A DNA stretch of 8,343 bases, taken from contig JBGCFB010000143.1 of NCBI GenBank assembly GCA_045106685.1, positions 1 through 8,343 on the forward strand, read 5' to 3'. How positions within the stretch are numbered: position 1 is the stretch's first letter; each line of letters starts with the position of its first letter. The DNA is from JAUIGE01 sp045106685 (lineage in GTDB: Bacteria > Bacteroidota > Bacteroidia > J057). This document shows positions 1 to 6,695 of the stretch, in pieces. Both the position numbers and the translations under genes were made by a program. Under the pieces are notes generated by a model. It ran no database searches. It was given only the letters and a program-made list of their open reading frames with translations, and was not told where the DNA came from.

Positions 1-348
1 GGCGAAAACCAGCATGGGTGTCATGATCAAAAGGAAGACCACAAAGGGGAAAACGATTCTTTGCAGCCTGTTTTTGATCATCGCTTTTGGGCGCCTTTGA
101 TAAAACAACATTGACCCAAAAAAGCCAGCCACAACAAAGAATATCTGCATCCGAAAGGAGTGGATGATATGCACGATAAGGTCGTTCGAAATGTGCGTCG
201 ACTCGAAATCTTTTAGCGGCCATCCGATGCCATAGTTTACGGTTCCATAGGTGATCGCCGAGTGCAAAACGAGTCCCAGGAGCATCATGATTGCGCGTAA
301 AGAGTCTAGCGAATGCAGGCGTTCCTGTTTTGGAGAAGGGATGTCCAT
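1..348 (-). CDS. Acyltransferase-3 family membrane protein, N-terminal part (runs off window)
   Basis: Reading the minus strand from an ATG at 348-346 gives 116 codons open to the window edge; the C-terminal part lies outside. The protein begins MDIPSPKQERLHSLDSLRAI, followed by a hydrophobic helix at about residues 19-38. Arg18 and His29 are separated by ten residues, matching the R-x10-H signature of the acyltransferase-3 (OpgC/OafB-type) family. The segment FRMQIFFVVAGFF (about 65-77) is the second membrane helix typical of these proteins, and RLQRIVFPF (about 94-102) is the usual charged turn before the next helix. Family members are inner-membrane proteins that transfer acetyl, succinyl or other acyl groups to glycans; the substrate here is unknown. 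The start lies one base after the DUF1697 stop, so the two are probably translationally coupled. OpgC-like membership is likely, exact function unknown. Confidence 0.8.
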   Translation of the reverse strand, partial: MDIPSPKQERLHSLDSLRAIMMLLGLVLHSAITYGTVNYGIGWPLKDFESTHISNDLIVHIIHSFRMQIFFVVAGFFGSMLFYQRRPKAMIKNRLQRIVFPFVVFLLIMTPMLVFA

Positions 349-349
349 G

Positions 350-910
350 TTAAGACCGTGCTTCTAGTTTTCCTATGACCCGCTTGATGGTATTCCAGTT
401 TCGGGTGGTGATGTTTTTGCCAAATAGCTTCTCCAAAGCTTCCATTCCTTTGGGCGTTTTGGTCACAGCTAAATCGAGGACACTCAATATGATATTGGCT
501 TTGATATCCAAAATCTTGTAGGATTGGTTTTCATTTGACCAGGGGATCGAAATATCAACCTGAGGGCTTTCTGCCAAAAGCGAAGCATACAGCCTGATCT
601 CCTTGGTGACTTCGATATCTTTGAACGGTTCACTTTCCCACAAGTCATGGACAGCCTGCGCGGAACGAATCATCACAGGAATCGGAAAGCCAAATACGCC
701 TGCAAGGTGATTTGCTAGCTTTTGCTCCAACTGCTTTTCATTAGCATCAGCCGCATCGAATATGATATTGCCGGTGTTTAAAATGGTGGTAACCTGCTGA
801 AAACCAAGGCTTTCCATTTCCTTGCGTAAGTCCGCCATCGGGACCTTGTGATGTCCACCTACATTGATTCCTCTTAGAAAAGCGACGAAGGTATTGACTG
901 AATTTTTCAT
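350..910 (-). CDS. DUF1697 family protein
   Basis: A 186-residue cytoplasmic protein. The family signature is clear: FVAFLRGINVGGHHKVPMADLR near the N-terminus (LRGINVGG at about 12-19), then NTGNIIF (about 45-51), and a C-terminal RNWNTIKRV segment, all in the order expected for DUF1697. The function of the family is not established. I chose the ATG at 910-908 rather than the in-frame ATG at 949-947: family members start only a few residues before the LRGINVGG motif, and this start falls four bases after the glycosyltransferase stop, whereas the upstream one would overlap it by 35 bases and add 13 residues with no family counterpart. It sits between a glycosyltransferase and an acyltransferase with almost no spacing, which implies shared transcription but does not reveal a role. 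Confidence 0.9.
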   Translation of the reverse strand: MKNSVNTFVAFLRGINVGGHHKVPMADLRKEMESLGFQQVTTILNTGNIIFDAADANEKQLEQKLANHLAGVFGFPIPVMIRSAQAVHDLWESEPFKDIEVTKEIRLYASLLAESPQVDISIPWSNENQSYKILDIKANIILSVLDLAVTKTPKGMEALEKLFGKNITTRNWNTIKRVIGKLEARS

Positions 911-914
911 GGTG

Positions 915-2315
915 TTATAATTTGATAAGGATATAATGTTCTCCTTCATACACGCGCGTTCCGATATCTGGAATCTGCTTTTGGCGATGCCGGTCGATCA
1001 CCAGGAACTGCGCCCCAAAGTCGTGAAGTTCTTCAACCTTGGCAATGCGGAGGCAAGCATCGGGTGAAACACTCCAGCCGCTGCGATGCGCAAAGTATAT
1101 AGGCTGAGGCGAGAGGCCGCCGTTTATAATGATTGCAGTTCCTTTAGGTACATGCGTATCCAAAATAGCCTCCAACTCCAACGGGTGCATGCGTTTTTCT
1201 CGCACCTGAAAATCATAAGATTGATTGCCCAAGCTTTCTAAACAAATCAGTGCGAGCAGGATATAAGCATATTTTGGATTGAGTTGATGCAATGCAAAAG
1301 CACCTAGCAGGGCAAATAGTGGCGTAATCGGAATCATATAATAATTATGCAAGGCGAATACGGAGCCTGCCAATATCATAAAAACCACAAAGGCCGTGAG
1401 CATCCAGGCGGCGATTCCGAGGAGTCTTTTATTGCGTTTTTTTATTACTAAAAAAGCTCCCGCAAGCACTGTAATAAAAGCTGCATAGCTCTGCCCTGGA
1501 GCAAAAATAAGCGTATCGGCAAGCTTCACTCTGTATTCCCATAACTCTCGTAAGCCGTCAGAAAATGAACGGGGAAAGTACAAATCGACCGAGCCTTCAG
1601 CCTGAAGTTTTGGCACCCAGATACCATACCAACACCCGGCAAGCACCACCGCAACAAGGCTAACAGTATAGAGTAGGCCTTTTTTTCTCCAACTAATATC
1701 ACGAGCAAAAAGTGTCATCCCGAATGCCGCCAGTACGGTAAGCGCAGGGATTTTACTCAAAAGCCCCAGGCTAAGTAACACGCTGTAAATCAGGAGGTTA
1801 CGCCATCCATCGCCCTGCAGCCATCGCCAGCCCGCATACATGCCCATGATCACTAGTGAAACACTAAAGGTGTCAGGCATGATCTTGCGCGAGAAGGAAA
1901 ACCAGATAGAAAACAACAAAAGTACCCCTGCCTTAAAGGCCATTTTTTCATCAAAAACTTCCCTCACCAATCGAAAGAAAAACCAGAGCCCCAGCGAGCT
2001 GATAATCAGATTGATCAGGCGGCCATGCCAATGGTCAAATCCAAAAGGTTTGGCCGTGAGGTACATCAGGTAATTGAAGATGGGGAACTCCGATGCAATG
2101 GTCTGATATCCAGTGCCTCCGTAGGTGACTTTGGGATGGAAAAGGTCGGGCCCTTCTTCGTGCATGACGCGGGCTGTCATCGTCGTGAGCGCCTGCCGCC
2201 AGTTGTGTCCTGCCTCAAGTGGAGGGTGCGTAATGCCGATAAGCCGAATCAGAAAAAAAAGCCCGATCCAGATTCTAAAGTCCTGCCATCGCGGCCGCCG
2301 ATCAGCTATCTGCAT
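915..2315 (-). CDS. GT-C fold membrane glycosyltransferase (GT39/ArnT-like)
   Basis: A 466-residue multi-pass inner-membrane protein with roughly ten hydrophobic helices between residues 12 and 365 and a soluble C-terminal region from about 370 to the end. The first helix is followed by EAGHNWRQA (34-42), the position in GT-C enzymes where the first periplasmic loop carries the catalytic acid; later landmarks are a FPIFNYLMY segment (78-86), MPDTFSV (146-152) and HNYYMIP (323-329), a pattern seen in PMT_2/GT39-type proteins. Such enzymes move a sugar from a polyprenyl-phosphate donor onto an acceptor on the outer side of the membrane; donor and acceptor cannot be deduced here. Its ATG overlaps the end of the dehydrogenase gene by 14 bases, and no later start would keep the first helix. 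Family-level assignment is solid, substrate unknown. Confidence 0.82.
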   Translation of the reverse strand: MQIADRRPRWQDFRIWIGLFFLIRLIGITHPPLEAGHNWRQALTTMTARVMHEEGPDLFHPKVTYGGTGYQTIASEFPIFNYLMYLTAKPFGFDHWHGRLINLIISSLGLWFFFRLVREVFDEKMAFKAGVLLLFSIWFSFSRKIMPDTFSVSLVIMGMYAGWRWLQGDGWRNLLIYSVLLSLGLLSKIPALTVLAAFGMTLFARDISWRKKGLLYTVSLVAVVLAGCWYGIWVPKLQAEGSVDLYFPRSFSDGLRELWEYRVKLADTLIFAPGQSYAAFITVLAGAFLVIKKRNKRLLGIAAWMLTAFVVFMILAGSVFALHNYYMIPITPLFALLGAFALHQLNPKYAYILLALICLESLGNQSYDFQVREKRMHPLELEAILDTHVPKGTAIIINGGLSPQPIYFAHRSGWSVSPDACLRIAKVEELHDFGAQFLVIDRHRQKQIPDIGTRVYEGEHYILIKL

Positions 2316-3243
2316 GCGCGATCATATCGTTGAGGTAGTCAAGGATCATCTGCTGAATATTGTCCAGTGAGACATCGGTCCAGCCTCCTATATGGGGTGT
2401 TAGGATTACATTTGGGCGGTGAAAAATGTCGCGATACACGGTGTACTCTGCATCGCTGAGATTGTCCATTTTCTCATTTGGCAATACATCAAGTCCGATT
2501 CCAAGGACTTTGTCAAAATCGAGAAGATCGGGGATGTCCTGGAGCTTGACGATAGGGCCGCGCGCGAGATTGAAGAGGTATATGCTTTTATGAAATTGGT
2601 TGATAAAAGAAGCGTCTACCAAGTGTTTGGTTTCGGGATTGAGCGGAATGTGTAGACTCAGCACATCGGCTTCGGCAAAGATGGTGTCCATCGATGCTGC
2701 TTCGGCATGTTCGTCTCCATAATCGACGAGGTACTTATCATAGGCAAGGACCTTGCAGCCAAAGCCTTGCAGGCGCCGCGCCACGGCTTTGCCCGTATGG
2801 CCATAGCCAATAAGGCCGATCGTCGCACCGCTCAATTCGAGGCCACGATTATCTTCGCGTTTCCAGATGAAGTCGCGCACCTGCGCGTCAGCGCGCAGCA
2901 GGTTACGGCGCAGGCCCAGCATCATCGCCAGTGTGAGTTCACCGACTGCGTCGGCATTCGCACCAGCGCAATTCACTGCCCGAATGCCCAGGGCAGCAGC
3001 AGCCTGCACGTCGATATGATCCATTCCTACGCCGGCACGGATGATCAATTTGAGCTGTGGCGCCGCGTCGAGTAGCGAAATATTGACGTTTACTTTGCTA
3101 TTAAGAAGGAGGATGTGTGCATCAAGGATCGCATCGTGGACTTCCGGCCGATCTGCCTCAGGGAGGTATACCAGTTCAAGTGGAAGCGCTTTGAGTTTTG
3201 TTACAAAATGCGCTGGAAATGGATCGATGACGAGTAGTTTCAA
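2302..3243 (-). CDS. D-2-hydroxyacid dehydrogenase (phosphoglycerate dehydrogenase-like)
   Basis: A 313-residue NAD-dependent D-isomer-specific 2-hydroxyacid dehydrogenase, a normal length for a member without a regulatory ACT domain. The substrate-binding domain contains RAGVGMDHID (69-78). The Rossmann fold has GYGHTG (146-151) with the NAD-selecting acid at Asp169. The catalytic triad is present: Arg228 in LARGP, Glu257, and His284 in TPHIGG. The E-to-H spacing of 27 is a little longer than usual because of a small insertion around 258-270. Reactions in the family are 3-phosphoglycerate oxidation or reduction of 2-ketoacids; no serine-pathway gene is adjacent, so I leave the substrate open. 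The start is TTG at 3243-3241: the frame is closed by a TAA at 3261-3259 and no ATG or GTG lies between. The leader is A-rich with no Shine-Dalgarno. The gene looks richer in G+C than its neighbours over about 2760-3130. Confidence 0.9.
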   Translation of the reverse strand: MKLLVIDPFPAHFVTKLKALPLELVYLPEADRPEVHDAILDAHILLLNSKVNVNISLLDAAPQLKLIIRAGVGMDHIDVQAAAALGIRAVNCAGANADAVGELTLAMMLGLRRNLLRADAQVRDFIWKREDNRGLELSGATIGLIGYGHTGKAVARRLQGFGCKVLAYDKYLVDYGDEHAEAASMDTIFAEADVLSLHIPLNPETKHLVDASFINQFHKSIYLFNLARGPIVKLQDIPDLLDFDKVLGIGLDVLPNEKMDNLSDAEYTVYRDIFHRPNVILTPHIGGWTDVSLDNIQQMILDYLNDMIAHADS

Positions 3244-3265
3244 AATGATAAAGCTTTTTTAATAG

Positions 3266-3385
3266 GCTGTTGGCGATTGGCTTTTAGCGGTTGGTTTTAG
3301 GGCGAATACTGATCGCCTGTTCAAAAGTGAGAAGATCTAATGCTCTTCTGTTATTTAATCTGGCCAAAAGCTAACCGCCAACAGC
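3266..3385. repeat. Branched inverted repeat with 7-base periodicity (intergenic)
   Basis: Between the transporter and dehydrogenase genes, 3266-3288 and 3363-3385 are inverted copies of each other, 20 of 23 positions identical. As RNA from the minus strand (the direction of both flanking genes) two of the three differences become G-U pairs, leaving one mismatch. The 74-base interior holds two perfect small hairpins: 3301-3305 with 3313-3317 (stem GGCGA/TCGCC) and 3330-3335 with 3344-3349 (stem AGAAGA/TCTTCT), so the whole could fold as a three-way branch. Both outer arms are built from 7-base units: roughly GCNNTTR from 3266 to 3293, and its complement from 3364 to 3391. No coding potential and no U-run in the minus direction, so it is not a normal terminator. 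It may be a dispersed palindromic repeat or small non-autonomous element. Confidence 0.75.
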
Positions 3386-3398
3386 TAATAGTCAGAAT

Positions 3399-4715
3399 TT
3401 ATTCATTCTCCCTCAACTCAATAAGTACCATGCGATTCGGCGTTGCTTCCAGCGCCTTGAGCTGATATTTACCTACCGTAATCTCCTGACCAGGATCGGG
3501 AATCATTTCTGCAAAATGAATAAAGAGTCCTCCCAGCGTCGTGTACGCTTCGTCTTCGGGTAGCTCAAAGCCTTCCGATTCATTGATATCATCAATTTCG
3601 AGACGAGCGCCGAGGATATACGAACCGTCGGCATTCTTCTTGATGGAAAGGTCCATCTCAGGCTTGGCCTCCTCCTCGTCATATTCGTCTTCTATTTCGC
3701 CAAAAATCTCTTCTACTAAATCCTCCATCGTCACTAATCCTGCTGTTCCACCAAATTCATCGACGATGATCGCAAGCGTCTTATGACTATCGTTGAAGTC
3801 TTCCAACAAGCTACTGGCGAGCATGCTCTCCGGCGCGATAAGCACATCCTGGATGGCGTCGGTGAGGGTTTCGTGTTGTTCAAAAAGGCTCATTGAATGC
3901 ACGTAGCCTCGAATATCATCGAGGCTTTCACCATATACGATCAGCTTGGAAAGCGTAGTTTCTACAAAGCGATCGCGCAGTTCGTCCAGGCTTGCATCAA
4001 TCGATACGGCCTCGATCTCAGTGCGGGGAATCATAAATTCCCTTGCTTTAGTCTCGCGGAAGGCGATGGCGTTTTTGAACATCTCCCTGTCGATCTCTGA
4101 TACTTCGGCGTCCTTATTTTCTTCTCCAAAAACGCCTCGCAAATATGATCCAAGATCCCGTATGCCGAGATCGCGGTCTTCGTTGGCTTTATTGAGCCCT
4201 AAAAGATACTGGATGCTTTTTACCAAACCATTGATCAACCAGACCGGAATAAAAAACAGCCAGTAGAAAAATTTGAGTAGGTAAACAGTCGGATATATAA
4301 TGCGGTCCGCAGCAGTTTTGAAAATTGCTTTTGGGATAAATTCTGCAAAAATGAGGATGATCGGAGTAGAGATAAACGAGAGAATCAGGGTATACAAAAG
4401 GGCATGTTGCTCTTGCTCTAATCCCAATAATCGTTCAAGCGGTCCCATGCCATCGCTGCTCAGGAGTCCAGACTCCACGACCATGGCGAAGCCTACCAGT
4501 GCGAGGTTGTTGCCTACAAGGATAGTCGTGAGTAGCCAGTTTATGGAAGGAGGGTCTTTTTTGAAATCCGCAAGCATACGAGCCGCGAGATCGCCTTTGT
4601 TTTTGAGGCGCACTTCCATCTTTAAGCGGGAAGAGGACAAAAAGGCAATTTCTACTCCTGAAAAAAAGAAGGAGCAGATCAACAATATGAGACCGGTGAC
4701 AATGAGTGGGATCAC
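3399..4715 (-). CDS. CNNM/CorC-type transporter (DUF21-CBS-CorC_HlyC protein)
   Basis: A 438-residue inner-membrane protein with the complete three-part architecture of the family often annotated as hemolysin or HlyC/CorC. The DUF21/CNNM membrane domain (about 1-180) has SGVEIAF (19-25), VGNNLA (67-72) and the AEFIPKAIF helix-turn (124-132). A cytoplasmic CBS pair follows (about 225-335), entered by FMIPRTEIEAV and ended by IIVDEFGGTAGLVTMED (316-332). An acidic linker EIEDEYDEEEA leads to the CorC_HlyC domain (about 355-436). Characterised relatives export Mg2+ or act in Mg2+/Co2+ resistance, and the Bacteroidota gliding protein GldE belongs to the same family; I cannot tell which role applies. 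The start is GTG at 4715-4713, nine bases after the stop of the small membrane protein. Last gene of the BlaI-led operon. Confidence 0.9.
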   Translation of the reverse strand: MIPLIVTGLILLICSFFFSGVEIAFLSSSRLKMEVRLKNKGDLAARMLADFKKDPPSINWLLTTILVGNNLALVGFAMVVESGLLSSDGMGPLERLLGLEQEQHALLYTLILSFISTPIILIFAEFIPKAIFKTAADRIIYPTVYLLKFFYWLFFIPVWLINGLVKSIQYLLGLNKANEDRDLGIRDLGSYLRGVFGEENKDAEVSEIDREMFKNAIAFRETKAREFMIPRTEIEAVSIDASLDELRDRFVETTLSKLIVYGESLDDIRGYVHSMSLFEQHETLTDAIQDVLIAPESMLASSLLEDFNDSHKTLAIIVDEFGGTAGLVTMEDLVEEIFGEIEDEYDEEEAKPEMDLSIKKNADGSYILGARLEIDDINESEGFELPEDEAYTTLGGLFIHFAEMIPDPGQEITVGKYQLKALEATPNRMVLIELRENE

Positions 4716-4724
4716 AATAGTTAC

Positions 4725-4973
4725 TTAGTGTACAATGGACTCGTCTTCGTCTTCCATTTCCTCCTCATCATCATAGTCCTCTTCTTCTTCCTCGGCCAGA
4801 CGGCGGTCCACCTGCAAGCGTAAATTACGCCGAAAAGTAAACATAAAGGTGCTAACCACAATGCCTAAAAAGGCAATGATGTATTGGAACCACTCTAAAC
4901 TACCAAAGCGGCTTGCCAGGAATACGACCAAAACCAGGGCCCAACCTAACCACATATATTCGACGTATTTCAT
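4725..4973 (-). CDS. Small membrane protein with highly acidic C-terminal tail
   Basis: An 82-residue protein of no family I recognise. It begins MKYVEYMWLGWALVLVVFLA, giving one membrane helix (about 6-20), a short turn with RFGSLEW, and a second helix (about 27-46), so both ends probably face the same side. A basic stretch (FRRNLRLQVDRR) suggests the C-terminus is cytoplasmic by the positive-inside rule. The last 25 residues are almost entirely Glu and Asp with a few Tyr and Met. I placed the start at the ATG at 4973-4971, five bases after the lptC stop; the frame stays open to a TTG at 5030 but that would overlap lptC by about 50 bases and add 19 polar residues. Its position between lptC and the transporter suggests an accessory membrane role, which is inference only. 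Confidence 0.8.
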   Translation of the reverse strand: MKYVEYMWLGWALVLVVFLASRFGSLEWFQYIIAFLGIVVSTFMFTFRRNLRLQVDRRLAEEEEEDYDDEEEMEDEDESIVH

Positions 4974-4978
4974 CGATT

Positions 4979-5566
4979 CTAATTTTTGGGATATGAGGCT
5001 ATTCCGCTCACTCCTCCACGTAATCGCCAACGGGTGAAATCAGTGTTTGCGGTAAGTCCGCTATCACATTCCAGAAATTCGTTTGCCGTTTCGATCCGCA
5101 CAAAGGTATGATTATAAATCGCTTCTTTCCGCTCGTCCCAATATAATTTTTCTGTCTGCATGCGCTCGCCACGGATATTGGTCATTTCCACATTTCCTTC
5201 CAAAACCGCTAAGCCTTTATCCTTATAGTATGTTCCACGTGATGCGGTTACTTCACTTGTGATAGCTCCGCGCACCCCCAAAAAGCTGATATGCAGGCTG
5301 TCTTCAAGATACATGATATTCTCCCTTGACTTCTTGTCTTCTTGCTCCTCTTCTTTTTCGATCAAATGGGCCACTTCCATTTTGGCGGTGACGCGCGCAG
5401 AATCAGAAAAAAGGTACGTCACTCCAAAAGATTCAGAGCGCACGCCATCGTCTGGTGCTTCAGGTAAGCCGGCAGTCTCTTCTTCGGCATCGCTACATGC
5501 GGCGAGAAGGCCGAGGAGAAGAATGATAACTGAAAATAGCCCTAGTCGCCATTCTGGGATAGTCAT
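4979..5566 (-). CDS. lptC: LptC-like LPS export lipoprotein
   Basis: A 195-residue predicted lipoprotein of the LPS-transport bridge, which takes LPS from the LptBFG inner-membrane transporter towards LptA and the outer membrane. Residues 1-24 form a signal peptide ending in the lipobox LAAC with the lipidated cysteine at 24. The mature part carries the LptC/OstA-type beta repeat region: SFGVTYLFSDSARV (46-59), GNVEMTNIRGERMQTEKLYWD (124-144), then FVRIETANEFLECDSG and DFTRWRLRGG (177-185). This is the form usual in Bacteroidota, where LptC is a lipoprotein. A Glu/Lys-rich insertion lies at about 70-82. The ATG at 5566-5564 is one base after the M56 gene stop; an in-frame extension to 5722 would place 52 basic residues before the signal peptide and is rejected. 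Position 3 of a five-gene operon. Confidence 0.85.
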   Translation of the reverse strand: MTIPEWRLGLFSVIILLLGLLAACSDAEEETAGLPEAPDDGVRSESFGVTYLFSDSARVTAKMEVAHLIEKEEEQEDKKSRENIMYLEDSLHISFLGVRGAITSEVTASRGTYYKDKGLAVLEGNVEMTNIRGERMQTEKLYWDERKEAIYNHTFVRIETANEFLECDSGLTANTDFTRWRLRGGVSGIASYPKN

Positions 5567-5567
5567 A

Positions 5568-6695
5568 TTAGTCCTGCTTAGGGCTTTTTGTATCATTGGA
5601 TTCTTGTGGGGGTAACTGAGATGCTTCTTCCTGCTTACACACCGTTTCACAATCAGGACAGTAAATAACTTCTTCCTCTTCTGCATGTTCGCGGTAAATC
5701 TCCTCATACGTAGCAAAGTCATGTAAGGTGAGGTCTACCTGCGCCGAGAGCATCGGCGTAGACGCGAATGTTGTAAGCAGGATGATCGCGATTCCCAGGA
5801 ATGCAGCGATTCCGCCTGGGTACTGGCGGTTTTGCATCAGATAGCGAATGCGTACGCCAAGCTTGCCGCCCGACTGTAGGGCACTCACGAGTCCATTAGA
5901 CTGGCGGACTTTGAGATTAAGGAGCAATTTGGCATAAGCCTTTTTGCTTCGCATGGCATTGCTGCCAGCATCATCAGCGATCAGTTCACTGATGAGGTCG
6001 AGTTCTTTTTTTGCAAAATATAAAGCAGGATTCAGTAGCCACAGACACTGCAACAAGCGCAAGACTGTGCGCTCCAGCGTGTTGAACTGGTGCAAATGCG
6101 AGTATTCGTGTGCGATGATTCCCGTAACCTCCGATTCGCTGAGGTGATCCATCTCGGGTTGCCAGATGATGTATGGTTTTTGTAAAAGCTGGAAGGCTCC
6201 TACTCCGATAGGCTTATGAGGATGAAGGATATATACTTTCTGGTCACCGAGGTAGCGAGTGTGTGAGGATGATTTTTTTCGCAGAATAAATAAAAAGCGA
6301 TACTGAATCAAAAGATGAAGGATGACAAGCGAAAGCGCAAACAAAATCGCGCCTATAATCCAGCTTTTATAGTCGATAAGTACATTGTACCAATGGTGGG
6401 TACGGTAATAGATGCGGTGAGAGATATTGGGGTTTTCGCAATTACAAAAATGCTTTAAGTGCATATCTGTTCCGTGCATTTGCTGCCCGAAAGCAACCAC
6501 AGCATGCTCTTCAGGAAGTTGCACAGGCTGATCCTGAATAGGCGTCATAAGCGCAGGCGCAAGTAAGCTGGAGCCCAATACGGTGTATAGGAACCACTTG
6601 CGTTGCCATGGACTCGCATGCCGCTTCACCAGAAGCAGGTACACGGCCACTCCCAGCCAGGAGAGAAGCACAGTCGTTATGAGCCAACTGATCAT
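5568..6695 (-). CDS. M56 family (BlaR1/MecR1-like) membrane zinc metalloprotease
   Basis: A 375-residue four-helix membrane protease. Helices lie at about 3-22, 34-52, 111-137 and 293-315. Between helices three and four is the cytoplasmic gluzincin domain: HEYSH at 196-200 (two zinc histidines and catalytic Glu197) and the third ligand Glu237 in ELIADD. In BlaR1/MecR1 this domain leads to loss of the partner repressor after a signal crosses the membrane; here the partner is the BlaI protein encoded by the overlapping upstream gene (ATGA, 4 bases shared). Unlike BlaR1 there is no penicillin-binding sensor: only a 60-residue tail follows helix four, with CPDC (346-349) and Cys353. The loop between helices two and three is also rich in His and Cys (His74, 79, 82, 93, 100, 101; Cys84, 86). 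Both segments should be periplasmic by BlaR1 topology. The signal is unknown. Confidence 0.88.
   Translation of the reverse strand: MISWLITTVLLSWLGVAVYLLLVKRHASPWQRKWFLYTVLGSSLLAPALMTPIQDQPVQLPEEHAVVAFGQQMHGTDMHLKHFCNCENPNISHRIYYRTHHWYNVLIDYKSWIIGAILFALSLVILHLLIQYRFLFILRKKSSSHTRYLGDQKVYILHPHKPIGVGAFQLLQKPYIIWQPEMDHLSESEVTGIIAHEYSHLHQFNTLERTVLRLLQCLWLLNPALYFAKKELDLISELIADDAGSNAMRSKKAYAKLLLNLKVRQSNGLVSALQSGGKLGVRIRYLMQNRQYPGGIAAFLGIAIILLTTFASTPMLSAQVDLTLHDFATYEEIYREHAEEEEVIYCPDCETVCKQEEASQLPPQESNDTKSPKQD

Noticed and set aside
2025..3075. Several plus-strand open frames opposite the glycosyltransferase and dehydrogenase
   Set aside because: All overlap strongly supported minus-strand genes and show no family motifs.
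2302..3243. Naming the dehydrogenase serA
   Set aside because: The fold and triad are shared by many 2-hydroxyacid dehydrogenases, and no serine-pathway gene is adjacent.
3251..3300. Intrinsic terminator after the transporter gene
   Set aside because: The outer stem is interrupted by a 74-base branched interior, and in the minus direction it is followed by an A-run rather than a U-run.
3399..4715. Calling the CNNM/CorC protein GldE or a hemolysin
   Set aside because: The domain architecture is shared by several functions; the neighbours are not gliding genes, and the hemolysin label is historical.
4300..4728. Plus-strand open frame of 142 codons opposite the CNNM/CorC gene
   Set aside because: Antisense to the conserved membrane domain; Ser/Arg-rich composition without domains.
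5567..5722. N-terminal extension of LptC by 52 residues into the M56 gene
   Set aside because: It would put a basic non-hydrophobic stretch ahead of a proper lipoprotein signal peptide and overlap the M56 tail by more than 150 bases.
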